Of a stretch of 64,000 nt of DNA, positions 1 to 12,190 are shown in pieces. The notes under the pieces were generated by a model that worked only from the letters and a program-made list of their open reading frames with translations, was not told the origin of the DNA and made no database searches. Position 1 is the stretch's first letter. Every line of letters starts with the position of its first letter. The position numbers and the translations under genes are program-made. Source of the DNA: CAVVST01 sp963750995 (lineage in GTDB: Bacteria; Acidobacteriota; Vicinamibacteria; Vicinamibacterales; UBA2999); NCBI GenBank assembly GCA_963750995.1, contig CAVVST010000001.1, forward strand, positions 62,001-126,000, given 5' to 3'.

Positions 1-582
1 CAGGCGCAGCCGGAACGTCTTGGCGCTCCGCGTCGTATTGTCTTTCTAGGCGACAGTCTCACCGCGGGGCTCGGCCTGCCGCGCGAGCAGTCGACGCCGT
101 CGCTGATCCAGGAGCGCCTCACGGCCGAGGGCTATCCCTACGAGGTGATCAACGCGGGCGTCTCCGGGGATACGTCCGCGGGCGGTCTCAGCCGGTTGGA
201 CTGGTCGCTCGACGGGGATGTCGAGGTGCTGGTGATCGAGCTTGGTGCAAACGACGGCCTCCGCGGTCTGCCGGTGACCCAGATGAAGCGCAATCTCGAC
301 GAGATCATTACGCGTACGAAAACGCGGGACATCACGGTGATTCTGACGGGGATGGAAGCGCCCCCGAACTACGGTCCGCTCTACACCGCCGAGTTCAGGC
401 AGGTCTTCCGCGACCTCGCCGATGCACACGACGTCGTCTTTGTCCCGTTCTACCTCGACGGCGTCGCCGGCATCCCTGCGCTGAACAATTCCGACGGCAT
501 CCACCCCAACGCCGAAGGCGCCCGCATCATAGCCGGGACGATCTGGCGCGCGCTCGAACCGGTCCTCGACAAGGATCGATGA
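1..582 (+). CDS. tesA: GDSL-family esterase/lysophospholipase, TesA-like (5' partial)
   Basis: The gene enters from the left edge in frame 1, so its start and signal peptide are missing. The visible 193 residues carry the SGNH-hydrolase blocks: FLGDSLTAG near residue 15 (nucleophile Ser), NAGVSGDTSAGG (oxyanion Gly), GANDGLRG (Asn) and DGIHPN (catalytic Asp and His). This is the TesA/arylesterase type, which in known relatives hydrolyses acyl-thioesters or lysophospholipids in the periplasm. Its stop overlaps the start of the next gene, an ABC ATPase. In many proteobacteria tesA also neighbours a ybbA-ybbP transporter pair, so the set of three is probably functionally linked. The family is clear; the substrate is not. 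Confidence 0.85.
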   Translation, partial: QAQPERLGAPRRIVFLGDSLTAGLGLPREQSTPSLIQERLTAEGYPYEVINAGVSGDTSAGGLSRLDWSLDGDVEVLVIELGANDGLRGLPVTQMKRNLDEIITRTKTRDITVILTGMEAPPNYGPLYTAEFRQVFRDLADAHDVVFVPFYLDGVAGIPALNNSDGIHPNAEGARIIAGTIWRALEPVLDKDR

Positions 583-1259
583 TCGAGCTGCGCGGCGTAT
601 CAAAAACGGTCGAGAGCGGCGGCCGTCCGCTGACGATTCTGCATCCGCTCGACCTGTCCATTCCGTCGGGCCGCTTCATGGCGGTGGTCGGCCCGTCGGG
701 AAGCGGCAAGTCCACGCTGCTCGGACTGCTCGCCGGACTGGATGCTCCAAGCACCGGCGAGATCCTGGTCGACGGGACCGACATCACGCGGCTCAGCGAA
801 GACGAACTCGCGAGGCTGCGAGGCGAGAAGATCGGCTTCGTCTTCCAGTTCTTTCACCTTGTGCCGTCGCTGACCGCGTTCGAGAACATCCTCGTGCCGA
901 TGGAAATCGCCAGGCGGCGTGACGCGGTCCCGCGGGCGCGGCAGCTACTCGAGGAGGTGGGGCTGTCGGATCGCGGCCATCACTACCCGTCGCAGCTCTC
1001 GGGCGGGGAACAGCAGCGGGTGGCGATTGCGCGCGCACTCGCCAACGACCCGCCGATCGTGCTGGCCGATGAACCGACCGGCAATCTCGATTCCACGACC
1101 GGCCGGCACATCATGCAGCTGCTGCTGGACGTGCACCGGGCGCGGCAGACCACCCTCGTGCTGGTTACGCACGACGCCGAGCTCGCGGCGCTGGCCGACT
1201 CGAGACTCTCGCTGCGCGACGGCCGGCCCGTGGACACGCCGGCTGAGGTGCTCCGATGA
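579..1259 (+). CDS. ABC transporter ATP-binding protein, YbbA/LolD-like
   Basis: This 226-residue nucleotide-binding subunit has a Walker A motif GPSGSGKST at residues 38-46, a Q-loop (FVFQFF), the signature LSGGEQQRVAIARAL, a Walker B motif ending DEPTGNLD and an H-loop LVTHD. Sequence and size fit the MacB/LolD/YbbA group, which drives FtsX-type permeases that do mechanical work on envelope substrates rather than classic import. The ATG overlaps the esterase stop, and its own stop overlaps the permease start at 1256, so the three are translationally coupled. Its partner is the 854-residue permease downstream. The substrate is unknown; YbbA is preferred over LolD because of the tesA neighbour and the absence of lolC/E genes here. 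Confidence 0.88.
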   Translation: MIELRGVSKTVESGGRPLTILHPLDLSIPSGRFMAVVGPSGSGKSTLLGLLAGLDAPSTGEILVDGTDITRLSEDELARLRGEKIGFVFQFFHLVPSLTAFENILVPMEIARRRDAVPRARQLLEEVGLSDRGHHYPSQLSGGEQQRVAIARALANDPPIVLADEPTGNLDSTTGRHIMQLLLDVHRARQTTLVLVTHDAELAALADSRLSLRDGRPVDTPAEVLR

Positions 1260-3820
1260 CCTTCATCATGCGCATGGCGATGCGCGAAATCCGCGCGTCG
1301 TGGCAGCGGCTCCTGTTCTTCTTTGTCTGCATCGCCATCGGCGTCGGCTCGATCGTGGCGCTGCGGTCAGTCATCCAGAGCGTCCGCGTGGCGCTCGCCG
1401 GAGAAGCGCGGACACTGCTCGGGGCGGATGTGATGTTGACCACGAACCGCCCGTGGAGTGACACGGTCCTGAAGACGCTGGACGAGGAAGCGCGCGCCGG
1501 CCGGATCACGATCCGATCCGAGGCGGCCGAGATCCCGACCATGGTGCGGCCGGCCGACCCCGCGAAGCTGGCAACGCGGATGGTGGAGCTGCGCGCGGTC
1601 GGGCCGGAGTTTCCGCTTTACGGCGCGTTTACGCTCCGGGACGGCGCCTATTCCCACGATCTGCTCGAAGGGCACGGCGCCCTTGTGCGCCCCGAGTTGC
1701 TCGTGCAGTTCGGCCTCGAAGTCGGCGATCAGATTCTGATCGGGACCGAGCCGTTCGAAATCCGCGGCGTCATTACCGCCGAACCCGGGCGCCGCATCGG
1801 GGCGTTCACGCTCGGGCCGCGCGTGGTGATCGACCGCGCCGACCTCGATTCGACCGGGTTGCTGACGTTCGGCAGCCGCGCGTCGTACCAACAACTGCTC
1901 CGCGTACCGGAGGCCGCCGGCGAGGAACTGGTGGACGACCTCCGCGACGCGTTCGCGAACGAGTTCGTCGGCGTCCGCTGGTACCGGCGCACGGAAGACC
2001 AGATGGGTGAAAACCTCGCCCGCGCCGAGAACTACCTCAGCCTCGTCGGCCTGGTCGTCCTGATTCTCGGCGGCATCGGCGTCTCGAGCGTGACGCGCGT
2101 GTTCGTGCAGCAGAAAGTGCGGAGCATTGCGATCCTGAAATGCATCGGCACCACGTCGCCGCAGATGCTCGCCATCTACATGACGCAGGTGCTGCTGCTC
2201 GGCGCCGCCGGCAGCGCCCTCGGGGTGGTGCTCGCGGCAGGGGTGATGGCGGCGGTGCCGTCATTCGTCGGCGACCTGACCGCGGTGATGAACGTGCAGT
2301 TCGGGCTGACGGCGGCCGCCGTCGCCCAGGGTTTTGCGATCGGCCTACTCGTATCGATCCTGTTCTCACTGGTGCCGCTGCTCGAAGTGCGGCTCGTCAA
2401 GCCATCGCTGCTGCTGCGCCAGGACGTGCCGCCGGCGGCCGGCATCGACTGGCTGAAGTGGGGCGTCACGGCGGGCGTCGCCGCGGCGCTGGTTGCGGTC
2501 GCGGCGTGGCAGGCAGGCTCGCTCGAGGTGGGACTGATGCTGTCGGGCGGCTTCGTCGCGACCGCGTTCGTTCTGCACCTGGCCGGCGCCGGCCTGGTGC
2601 GCGCCGTCCAGCCGCTGCGCTACGCCAAGTCGTTCGCGCTGCGACAGGCGGTGCTGCGCATCGCGCGGCCGGGCAACCAGACGCGCGTGATCCTGCTCGC
2701 GGTCGGCCTCGGCGCGTTCTTCATCCTCGGCGTGCGGACGCTCCAGGCGAATCTTCTTCGCGATTTCGCGATCCAGGCGGGGCCCGACGCGCCCGACATG
2801 TTCCTGATCGACATCCAGCAGGAACAGCGCGATCGGCTGGCCGCTTTCCTCGATGCCTCGAACGGCGACGCGCCGCCCGCCAAGATCATCCCGACGCTCC
2901 GCGCCCGCGTCGTCGCCGTCCGTGGCCGCGAGATGGACCTCGACAGCTACGAGCAGGTGAGGGGCCGCGGCCTGGCGCGCGAGTACACCGTCACCTACCG
3001 ATCGCAACTCGAGGCAAACGAGGAGTTGATTGACGGCGAATGGTGGGGTGACGAGCCAATGGCGCCAGGTCAGGCTGAAGTGTCGATCGAGGAGCGCTTC
3101 AACGATCGCGACAACGACGGCAACTTCCGGGTCGGCTCGCGCTTGAACGTCGGCGACGAGATGCGATTCGACGTCCTCGGCCGGATCATCACCGCCCGGG
3201 TGGCCAGCGTGCGTCGTGTCGACTGGCAGGACTTCCGTGCCGGCGGTTTCATGTTCGTATTCCGGCCCGGCACCTTCGATGGCGCGCCGCATACCTACAT
3301 TTCGGCGCTGCAGGGGCCGCGCGATCCCGACGTCCGCGCCCGGATGCAGGCCTCGCTCGTCTCGCAGTTCCCGAACGTCTCGGTCATCGATTTGCGGGAG
3401 ATCCTGCAGACCGTCCAGACAATCGTCAACAATGTCTCGCTGGCGGTGACGGTCGTCGGCGCGCTCGTCCTCCTCAGCGGCGGCCTGATTCTCATCGGCG
3501 CGGTGTCGATGACCAAGTTTCGCCGCGTCTACGAGGCCGCGATTCTCAAGACCCTGGGCGCGAGCAGCCGGCTGATCGTCACCATGCTCGTCCTGGAATA
3601 CGGGGTGCTCGGGGCCATCGCCGGCACGATCGGCGCCCTCGGCGCGATCGTGCTCAGCTGGGCCGTCGCCCGCTTCGCACTGGAAATGCCGTGGGATGCC
3701 ACCCCCGGTATCACGATCGGCGGCATTGTCGCCACCTCGCTCCTTGTAGCGGCGATTGGCGTACTGGCGAGCCTCGACGTGCTGCGCCACAAGCCGCTTG
3801 CTACCCTCCGCGCCGAATAG
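1256..3820 (+). CDS. FtsX/MacB-type ABC permease (YbbP-like)
   Basis: This 854-residue inner-membrane protein fits the double-FtsX-domain YbbP type. The first membrane segment lies at about residues 18-40, followed by a large periplasmic domain. A cluster of membrane helices from about residue 260 to 480 includes VGLVVLILGGIGVSS. A second periplasmic domain follows, then a final FtsX block near the C terminus with VVGALVLLSGGLILIGAVS and ALGAIVLSWAVA. It overlaps the upstream ATPase by four bases, so the two form one exporter. In relatives these proteins belong to the lipoprotein or lipid-handling branch of ABC proteins. No break in frame is seen, and length matches YbbP (about 800 residues). 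Function remains inferred. Confidence 0.85.
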   Translation: MTFIMRMAMREIRASWQRLLFFFVCIAIGVGSIVALRSVIQSVRVALAGEARTLLGADVMLTTNRPWSDTVLKTLDEEARAGRITIRSEAAEIPTMVRPADPAKLATRMVELRAVGPEFPLYGAFTLRDGAYSHDLLEGHGALVRPELLVQFGLEVGDQILIGTEPFEIRGVITAEPGRRIGAFTLGPRVVIDRADLDSTGLLTFGSRASYQQLLRVPEAAGEELVDDLRDAFANEFVGVRWYRRTEDQMGENLARAENYLSLVGLVVLILGGIGVSSVTRVFVQQKVRSIAILKCIGTTSPQMLAIYMTQVLLLGAAGSALGVVLAAGVMAAVPSFVGDLTAVMNVQFGLTAAAVAQGFAIGLLVSILFSLVPLLEVRLVKPSLLLRQDVPPAAGIDWLKWGVTAGVAAALVAVAAWQAGSLEVGLMLSGGFVATAFVLHLAGAGLVRAVQPLRYAKSFALRQAVLRIARPGNQTRVILLAVGLGAFFILGVRTLQANLLRDFAIQAGPDAPDMFLIDIQQEQRDRLAAFLDASNGDAPPAKIIPTLRARVVAVRGREMDLDSYEQVRGRGLAREYTVTYRSQLEANEELIDGEWWGDEPMAPGQAEVSIEERFNDRDNDGNFRVGSRLNVGDEMRFDVLGRIITARVASVRRVDWQDFRAGGFMFVFRPGTFDGAPHTYISALQGPRDPDVRARMQASLVSQFPNVSVIDLREILQTVQTIVNNVSLAVTVVGALVLLSGGLILIGAVSMTKFRRVYEAAILKTLGASSRLIVTMLVLEYGVLGAIAGTIGALGAIVLSWAVARFALEMPWDATPGITIGGIVATSLLVAAIGVLASLDVLRHKPLATLRAE

Positions 3821-3850
3821 CTAAGATCGAACGTTCGGAGAGCTGGTTCG

Positions 3851-4189
3851 ATGGACGTAGAGATCTTCCGGGAAGCGCTGATGGAGAAGCGTGCCGAGCT
3901 GCTCGGCGGCACGGCCGCGAAGCCTCTGCAGTGGACGATGGAGAACAACTCCGGACGCCAGGGCGACATGGCGGACCAGGCGAGCGGCAACAACGAAGTC
4001 CACATCCAGCTCAAGCTCAAGCAGACCGACGCCAAGATCCTCCAGGCGATCGAGGAGGCCCTGCACCGGATCGAACAGGGCACCTACGGCGTCTGCCGCG
4101 ACTGCGGCGAGCCGATCGCGGAGGCACGGCTGAACGCGATCCCGTGGACCCGCGTCTGCATCACCTGCAAGGAAAAGCAGAAAGCCTGA
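3851..4189 (+). CDS. DksA/TraR-type C4 zinc-finger protein
   Basis: This small, 112-residue protein has an N-terminal charged helical part (FREALMEKRAELLGG) and a C-terminal four-cysteine zinc finger: CRDCG followed by CITCKEK, with the GEPIAEARLNAIPWTRV linker typical of DksA/TraR proteins. Family members bind the RNA polymerase secondary channel, or act as general stress regulators of the DksA-like/YocK type. The coiled coil is shorter than in E. coli DksA (151 residues). The acidic tip residues are not conserved in an obvious way, so direct ppGpp cooperation cannot be claimed. It stands 30 bases after the permease stop and four bases before the next gene. Confidence 0.85.
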   Translation: MDVEIFREALMEKRAELLGGTAAKPLQWTMENNSGRQGDMADQASGNNEVHIQLKLKQTDAKILQAIEEALHRIEQGTYGVCRDCGEPIAEARLNAIPWTRVCITCKEKQKA

Positions 4190-4193
4190 ATCG

Positions 4194-4701
4194 TTGAACT
4201 CGATCGAGCTCCAGCAGATCCTGACCGAATTCGCAGCCGATCGGATGGCGCTGCTCGAACGTCACGAAGCGGGTGCCCGCACCGTCAGCCACTACGACTT
4301 CAACAACGCCTACCAGTACGTCATCAACCGGGAGGAGACTCACGTCGGGTGGCTTCAATCGGCCCTCGGCGAACTGAACGCGGCGTTTCCGCCAGCGTCG
4401 AAGACGCATCCCGGTGCCGGAGATCGTCGTGAAGGGCAAGAAGGGGGATGCGGCGACGTTTCGCGGCATCCTCGAGGACGACGCGCGGACGCTGGCATCG
4501 TTCGTCGATCGGTGGCGCGACCGGGTGGCGGGTATTACGCACGCGCGGCACCGCATCATGCTCGACGTCGTCCTCGGCGAGTCGCGCGAGCACCAGCGCG
4601 TCTTCGAGCAGGCCGCGTCAGGCATGGAGGACGTGCTCGGTAAACGCACCGGCGGGGTTCCGCGCCAGGGCGCCGTCCTGCCCGATCGGTGGATGGAATA
4701 A
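4194..4701 (+). CDS. Ferritin-like di-iron domain protein (frame break near 4402)
   Basis: A TTG start four bases after the DksA-like gene opens a frame reading MNSIELQQILTEF. It continues as a helical protein with NREETHVGWLQ, an ExxH motif. At about 4402 the frame must shift by one extra base to continue into RIPVPEIVVKGKKG and then a second helix pair with ESREHQRVFEQA, another ExxH-type motif. Together about 168 residues make a compact ferritin-like four-helix bundle. Neither half makes sense alone, so I treat the locus as one gene with a probable one-base insertion. The two ExxH motifs support metal binding, but no named family was recognised. A perfect inverted repeat follows immediately. 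Confidence 0.6.
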
Positions 4702-4704
4702 ATC

Positions 4705-4788
4705 GTAAGGGGGTCGGGAGTCATTTGTTGAGGACACTCGCGAATTGACTCGCGAGTGTCCTCAACAAATGACTCCCGACCCCCTTAC
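4705..4788. repeat. Perfect 39-bp inverted repeat with 6-base loop
   Basis: Arms 4705-4743 and 4750-4788 are exact reverse complements, separated by ATTGAC. The arms contain the block GTCGGGAGTCATTTG. It starts right after the ferritin-like gene and ends inside folK, supplying the ATG at 4769. A transcript would fold into a very stable hairpin. It resembles the dispersed palindromic elements of GC-rich genomes, but no transposase lies in the window. Confidence 0.95.
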
Positions 4789-5218
4789 AGTTTCCGTCGC
4801 GATCGCGCTGGGCAGCAACCTCGGCGACCGCGAGCGCCATCTTCGCGAGGCGGCAGCCGCCATCCAGTCCGTCATCCCCGACCTTCGCCTTTCTTCTTTC
4901 TACGACACCGCGCCGGTCGGCGTCGGTGAGCAGCCGCGCTTCCTGAACGCCGCCGCCGTCGGCTCGACCGCGCTGTCGGCCCGCGCGCTGCTCGAGACGC
5001 TCCTCAGCATCGAAGCGACGCTCGGACGGACGCGGCCGCATCCTGGCGCGGCGCGCACCGTTGATCTCGATGTGATTCTGTATGGGGATCAGATCATCGA
5101 GGAGCGGGACCTGGTGGTTCCGCATCCCCGATTTCGTGAGCGCGGTTTCGTGCTCGAACCGCTCGCCGAGATTGCGCCGGACTGGGTCGACCCGGTGACC
5201 GGACGGACGATCCGCGAG

Positions 5219-5242
<24 letters not shown>
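4769..5242 (+). CDS. folK: 2-amino-4-hydroxy-6-hydroxymethyldihydropteridine diphosphokinase
   Basis: FolK transfers pyrophosphate from ATP to 6-hydroxymethyl-dihydropterin in folate synthesis (cytosol). The N terminus has the family motif ALGSNLGDR, and the signature RTVDLDVILYGD, with metal-binding aspartates, lies near residue 98. PHPRFRERGFVLEPL is also typical. Length from ATG 4769 is 157 residues, normal for the family. The start is unusual: ATG 4769 lies within the right arm of the 39-bp palindrome, so the first residues (MTPDPLT) are repeat-derived. A TTG at 4745 in the loop is the alternative. No Shine-Dalgarno is visible. The 3' end overlaps the convergent RND pump gene by 24 bases. 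Confidence 0.93.
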
Positions 5243-8325
<3,083 letters not shown>

Positions 8326-8329
<4 letters not shown>

Positions 8330-9656
8330 GGTGTGCCTTGCTGCCCTCTGGAGCCGCCGCGCCGGCCCCCCTGACGTGCGCCGCCCTCGCGGCCGACGTC
8401 TCCGCCGCCCCCGCGGCGCGCCGCGCCGCCTGCCGGTGCGTCGCTCGGCCCGTCGCCCGACGCGAGCACGACACGGTCGCCGTCTCGCAGCCCGGCGGCT
8501 CCCGTCGTCACCACCCGGTCGCCTTCGCTCAGGCCGTCGAGGATTTCGATCTGGGCGCTCTCTTCGACGCCGACCGACACCGGTCTGAACGACACGGTGC
8601 TGTTCTCGGCCGCGAGAAACACGCCGCGCCGGCCGCCAGTGTCGACCACGGCATTCGCCGGCACCACGAGCGCGTCCTTGCGCTCGTCGGTGGTGACCGT
8701 CACGCGCGCATACATGCCGGGCTTGAGGCGGAAGCCGGGATTCGGAATCTCAATCTCGATCGGCGCCGTTCGTGTCGCCGGGTCGAGCACCGGCGCGACT
8801 CGGGCGATCCGGCCCATGAACATCTCACCAGGGAACGCGTCCACTTCAACCTGCGTCTCGTCGCCGGCCTGGAGCTGATCCAGGTCCTTTTCGACGATGT
8901 TGGCGACGAGGCGGACGCGGCCGATGTCGACGACGTCGACGACTGGTGCGTTCTGGCCGACGAAAGCCCCGGGATCGGCGGCGCGTCGAGCCACGAAGCC
9001 GTCGGAGGGGGAGACGATGATCGTGTTCTGAAGATTGATGCGAAGCTCGTCCAGCCGCGCGCTCGACTGCGTGTTCTGCGCGCGGGCGAGATCGAGCTGC
9101 GCGACTGCGGCCTGGTAGCGTGCCTCGGTGTCGTCGAGCGTCTGTTTCGGCAGGAGCTGGCGGGCGAAGAGGTTGCGCGATCGCTCCGCGTTGGTCTCCG
9201 CAAGCTTGAGGTCCGCCTCACGCTGCCGGATGGTGGCGCGCGAGACTTCGAGCGCGGCCTCCTGCTGCTTGACTTGCTCCTGGATCTCGAAGTCCTCGAT
9301 CTTGGCGATGCGCTGCCCGCGCATAACGCGATCGCCGAGGCGGACGTCGATGTCCTGCAGCCTGCCGGCCGCCCGCGGTACCACGGAAACAGTGGCGTCG
9401 CCAACGAGATTCCCCACGACCACCAGCTGCTGCATGATCGCGCCGCGGTGCGCGGTCGCGATTTCGACCGTCATCGGCGGGCGGTTGCCGCCGAACCCGC
9501 CGCCGCCGAAGTTCCCGCCGCCGCCCTGGCGCCGCGCCGCCGGCCAGGCAGGCCGCCCGCGGCCTCCGCCGGTTCGCGCGAGAACACGCCCGAGTACACC
9601 GCAACGCCGGCGAGCGCCGCGACCAGCACGACCACGATCAGGACCGTCTTTGTCAT
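8326..9656 (-). CDS. RND periplasmic adaptor (HlyD/AcrA family; frame break near 9530)
   Basis: The N terminus (MTKTVLIVVVLVAALAG) is a membrane anchor, directly after the tolC stop. After about 40 residues this frame degenerates into Arg/Ala-rich text and stops. Another frame takes over with a Gly-rich linker (QGGGGNFGGGGFGGNRPP) and then a normal adaptor: a biotinyl-lipoyl part (GDRVMRGQRIAKIED), a long alpha hairpin (LEVSRATIRQREADLKLAE), the second lipoyl half with SPSDGFVARRAADPGAFV, and a beta-barrel. A missing base within the GC-rich linker explains the break. The full product would be about 443 residues. It bridges the pump and TolC across the periplasm. Its stop overlaps the pump start. 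Confidence 0.85.
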
Positions 9657-11351
9657 CTAGTTTCCGCCACCGCCGCCCGCATTAATCGCCGTGATGCCAC
9701 CGCCGCGGTTCGCCGGCGCTTCCTGCACGCGCTGGAAGTCCACCAGGGCACGACGGTAGTCGAGGAGGGCCCGAAGTTCCGAGTTCTGCGCGGTGGCAAG
9801 ATCGCGCTGTGCCTGGACCACGAAGAAGTTGGTCGAGAGTCCGACGTCGAATCGGCTCTGTTCCGCCTCGAGACGCGTCTGGGCGAGCTCGCGTGCCGCC
9901 AGCGCCGCCTGGTAGCGAGTCAATCCGTTCTCGACCTGCAGCGCCGCGTTCGTCACATCGGTGGCCGCCTGCAGCTCGAGGGCACGCAGCTGCGCCGTCG
10001 ACTGACTGAGCTGCACTCGCGCGCGCGCATAGTTCGCGTCCGCGGCGCTGGCGCCGATCGGATACGAGAGGTTCATCTGGAAGTTCCAGGTGGGATAGTC
10101 ACGGCCCGTCAACGTCCGCAGCGCATCGGAGAAGCCGCCGGGAATCTGGCCGATGACCGTGCTGCCGAGGCCGCTGCCCTGGCGGATGAACTGGGTGCCG
10201 CCGAGCCCCTGGGCGCCGTATGTCGCCCCCACGTCGAGCGCTGGCAGTGTCTGGTTGCGCATGAAGCGCATCGTGTAATCGTTTGCGTCGATCTGCCGGC
10301 GGGCCTGCTCGAGATCTGTGCGGCTCTCGAGCGATCTCCTGACCGCACCCTCGACGTCGAGCGGTTCCGGGGCGAAGACTGGACGATCGATCGGATTAAT
10401 CGACGAGCGCCACAGTGGATCGTCGGTGCCGCTGACGATCAGCCGCTTGAGCGCGAGTTCTGACGTTCGCCAGGTTGCCTCCGCCTGCGCGACCGCCTGC
10501 CGCCGCGTCGCCACTTCCGCCTGCGCCTGGACGACGTCGAGCGGCGCCATTGTGCCGATCTCCACACGCGACTGGTTGTCCTCGACAAGCTTTTCGGCCA
10601 GCTCGAGCGAACCGCGCGCGACCTGCACGGCTTCGAGCCCATAAACCAGCTCGAAGTACGCGTTTCTCACCGACGCGAGTGTCGTGGCGATGGTGCCGCG
10701 CAGCTGGATCTCCGAGATCTCGCGGTTGATGGCGGTGACGCGGAGCTGCTGGCGGTTGTTGTCGATCAGGAAACCGCGCAACAACGGCTGGGTCAGCTGG
10801 AAGTTGAAGTTCGAGGTGAACGTCGGGTTGAAGTTCGCGAAGATGTTCGACGTGACCTGCTTGTTGTTGTTGAACAGGAACTGGAAGTTGCCGCCGCCCC
10901 ACGGCAGGTTCTGCGCGATGCCCGCGTTGTAAGTCGTGGTGTCGTTCTGGACGATGTTGCCGCCGTTCAACTGGTTGGTTGGCGGCTGCACCACCGCGCG
11001 CTGACCGAACTGCGAGGTCGCGGTCGGGCGATAGGCGGCCTGGATGCGCGCGATGCTCAGGTCGAACGTCTGCGGATTCAGCCGCTCGACCGCCAATTCG
11101 AGATTCCGCTCCAGCGCGCGCGTGGTGGCGTCCTGCAGCGTGAGATCCGCCTGCGTGCCCGGCGGCGGAGGCGGGGTGGTCGGCCGCGTCTGTCCGTCTT
11201 CGACGTCAACGCGGGCCGCGAGATACTGTTGCGCGGCAACGCGTGCGATCTCGTCGAGACGGCTGCGGTCGGCGGCGCTGTCCTGGGCGGCGGCCGGAAG
11301 GGCGGCCAGGAGGACGATCGGAAATAGGAAACGGAAACCAGTGTTCATCAT
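9657..11351 (-). CDS. TolC-family outer-membrane efflux protein
   Basis: This protein of 564 residues starts with a signal peptide (FLFPIVLLAALPAAAQ). A Pro-rich spacer (TPPPPPG) follows, then two outer-membrane-efflux repeats: one around LTLQDATTRALERNLELAVE and one with VRNAYFELVYGLEAVQVA. The C-terminal repeat contains TDVTNAALQVENGLTRYQAALAA. This is the usual pattern of a trimeric channel with coiled-coil helices in the periplasm. It is longer than E. coli TolC (about 490) because of the N-terminal extension and Asn/Gln-rich strands. It lies 24 bases after the Spy-like gene and abuts the adaptor, completing a tripartite efflux operon. Confidence 0.92.
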   Translation of the reverse strand: MMNTGFRFLFPIVLLAALPAAAQDSAADRSRLDEIARVAAQQYLAARVDVEDGQTRPTTPPPPPGTQADLTLQDATTRALERNLELAVERLNPQTFDLSIARIQAAYRPTATSQFGQRAVVQPPTNQLNGGNIVQNDTTTYNAGIAQNLPWGGGNFQFLFNNNKQVTSNIFANFNPTFTSNFNFQLTQPLLRGFLIDNNRQQLRVTAINREISEIQLRGTIATTLASVRNAYFELVYGLEAVQVARGSLELAEKLVEDNQSRVEIGTMAPLDVVQAQAEVATRRQAVAQAEATWRTSELALKRLIVSGTDDPLWRSSINPIDRPVFAPEPLDVEGAVRRSLESRTDLEQARRQIDANDYTMRFMRNQTLPALDVGATYGAQGLGGTQFIRQGSGLGSTVIGQIPGGFSDALRTLTGRDYPTWNFQMNLSYPIGASAADANYARARVQLSQSTAQLRALELQAATDVTNAALQVENGLTRYQAALAARELAQTRLEAEQSRFDVGLSTNFFVVQAQRDLATAQNSELRALLDYRRALVDFQRVQEAPANRGGGITAINAGGGGGN

Positions 11352-11375
11352 GATGCTACGGCCCGGGAAGACGTG

Positions 11376-11795
11376 TCAGCGCTGACGCCGGTCGCGATTG
11401 CGTTGATCGGCGAGCGCCGTGAACTTTGCCCACTGGTCAGCGGTGAGACTGCGCCGCATCCGGAGCAGCATCACCGTGCGGGTCTTGTTCAGTTCGGCGC
11501 GGGCGGCTTCGACGATCCCCACGTGATCGAGCACCGACGCATCGTCGCCGGTCTCGACGAGGCGATCGAATTCCTTTTCGGCCTGATCGAGCGCCTGCAT
11601 CCGCTGCCGGAGTGTTGGCTGGGTCTTCTGAAAGATCTCTTCGAGCCGGACGCTCTGCTCGGCGGTGAGGCCCAGGTCGCGGCGGAAACGCTCGTCCTGC
11701 CACCACTTACCGCGCTGGGCGAAGGCCGGGGCGGCGCAGAACGCCAGCAGGGCCAACAGTGCCATGCCCCGGATGAAGATTTTGGAGACTTTCAT
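11376..11795 (-). CDS. Spy/CpxP-like periplasmic protein
   Basis: This 139-residue protein has a signal peptide ending APAFA and then an all-helical, charged body with two LTxxQ-type motifs, LGLTAEQ near residue 42 and SLTADQWAKF near 118. These are the marks of the Spy/CpxP/heavy-metal-sensor family, which binds unfolded proteins or dampens envelope stress signalling. It is the first gene of the efflux operon on the minus strand. The pairing suggests that the pump responds to, or is tuned by, envelope stress. No clear promoter was found in the 143 bases upstream. Confidence 0.78.
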   Translation of the reverse strand: MKVSKIFIRGMALLALLAFCAAPAFAQRGKWWQDERFRRDLGLTAEQSVRLEEIFQKTQPTLRQRMQALDQAEKEFDRLVETGDDASVLDHVGIVEAARAELNKTRTVMLLRMRRSLTADQWAKFTALADQRNRDRRQR

Positions 11796-11938
11796 GGATG
11801 ACCTGCCTCAGAATACGACCCACGCGCCGGGGGCGTTTACTGGCGTGGCCTCAAACATATAGCAATACCACGGCTGGCATATGACTTGCGCTCGGGAGGC
11901 CAGCCGGCGGCCTCTGCGCTGCGGCGAGGGATGGTGCA

Positions 11939-12190
11939 ATGAGACGTGTGCTGCTCTTCGTGACCCTGATTGGACTGGTGCTTTCCGGGCTGGCGTACGC
12001 CGCGCAGCAGGGATTTACGCTGAGCGGCCGCGTGGGCGCCACCGACCAGGAAGCCCAGGAAGGCTATTTCGCGATTGATAACCAGACGATGATCGTCGTG
12101 AAACCGGGCAGCGATCTGCACAACTACATGCGGGCCCGGGTCGGTCAGCGGGTGCGGGTCACCATCGAGCCCCAGACGGGGTCCGACTAG
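11939..12190 (+). CDS. Small secreted protein of unknown function
   Basis: This 83-residue protein starts with a clear signal peptide (MRRVLLFVTLIGLVLSGLAYA) and continues with a short beta-rich domain (GFTLSGRVGATDQEAQEGYF, then VKPGSDLHNYMRARVGQ). This resembles a small OB- or SH3-like barrel, although no family was recognised. It stands alone on the plus strand between two minus-strand units, divergent from the Spy-like efflux operon and converging on ispH with a four-base overlap. It may share the 143-base upstream region with the efflux operon. The signal peptide makes it a believable gene; its role is unknown. Confidence 0.65.
   Translation: MRRVLLFVTLIGLVLSGLAYAAQQGFTLSGRVGATDQEAQEGYFAIDNQTMIVVKPGSDLHNYMRARVGQRVRVTIEPQTGSD

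Noticed and set aside
2366..3790. A 474-residue minus-strand frame opposite the FtsX-type permease
   Set aside because: Low-complexity shadow (many Asp, His, Arg) with no start signal or family motif; the permease on the plus strand is convincing.
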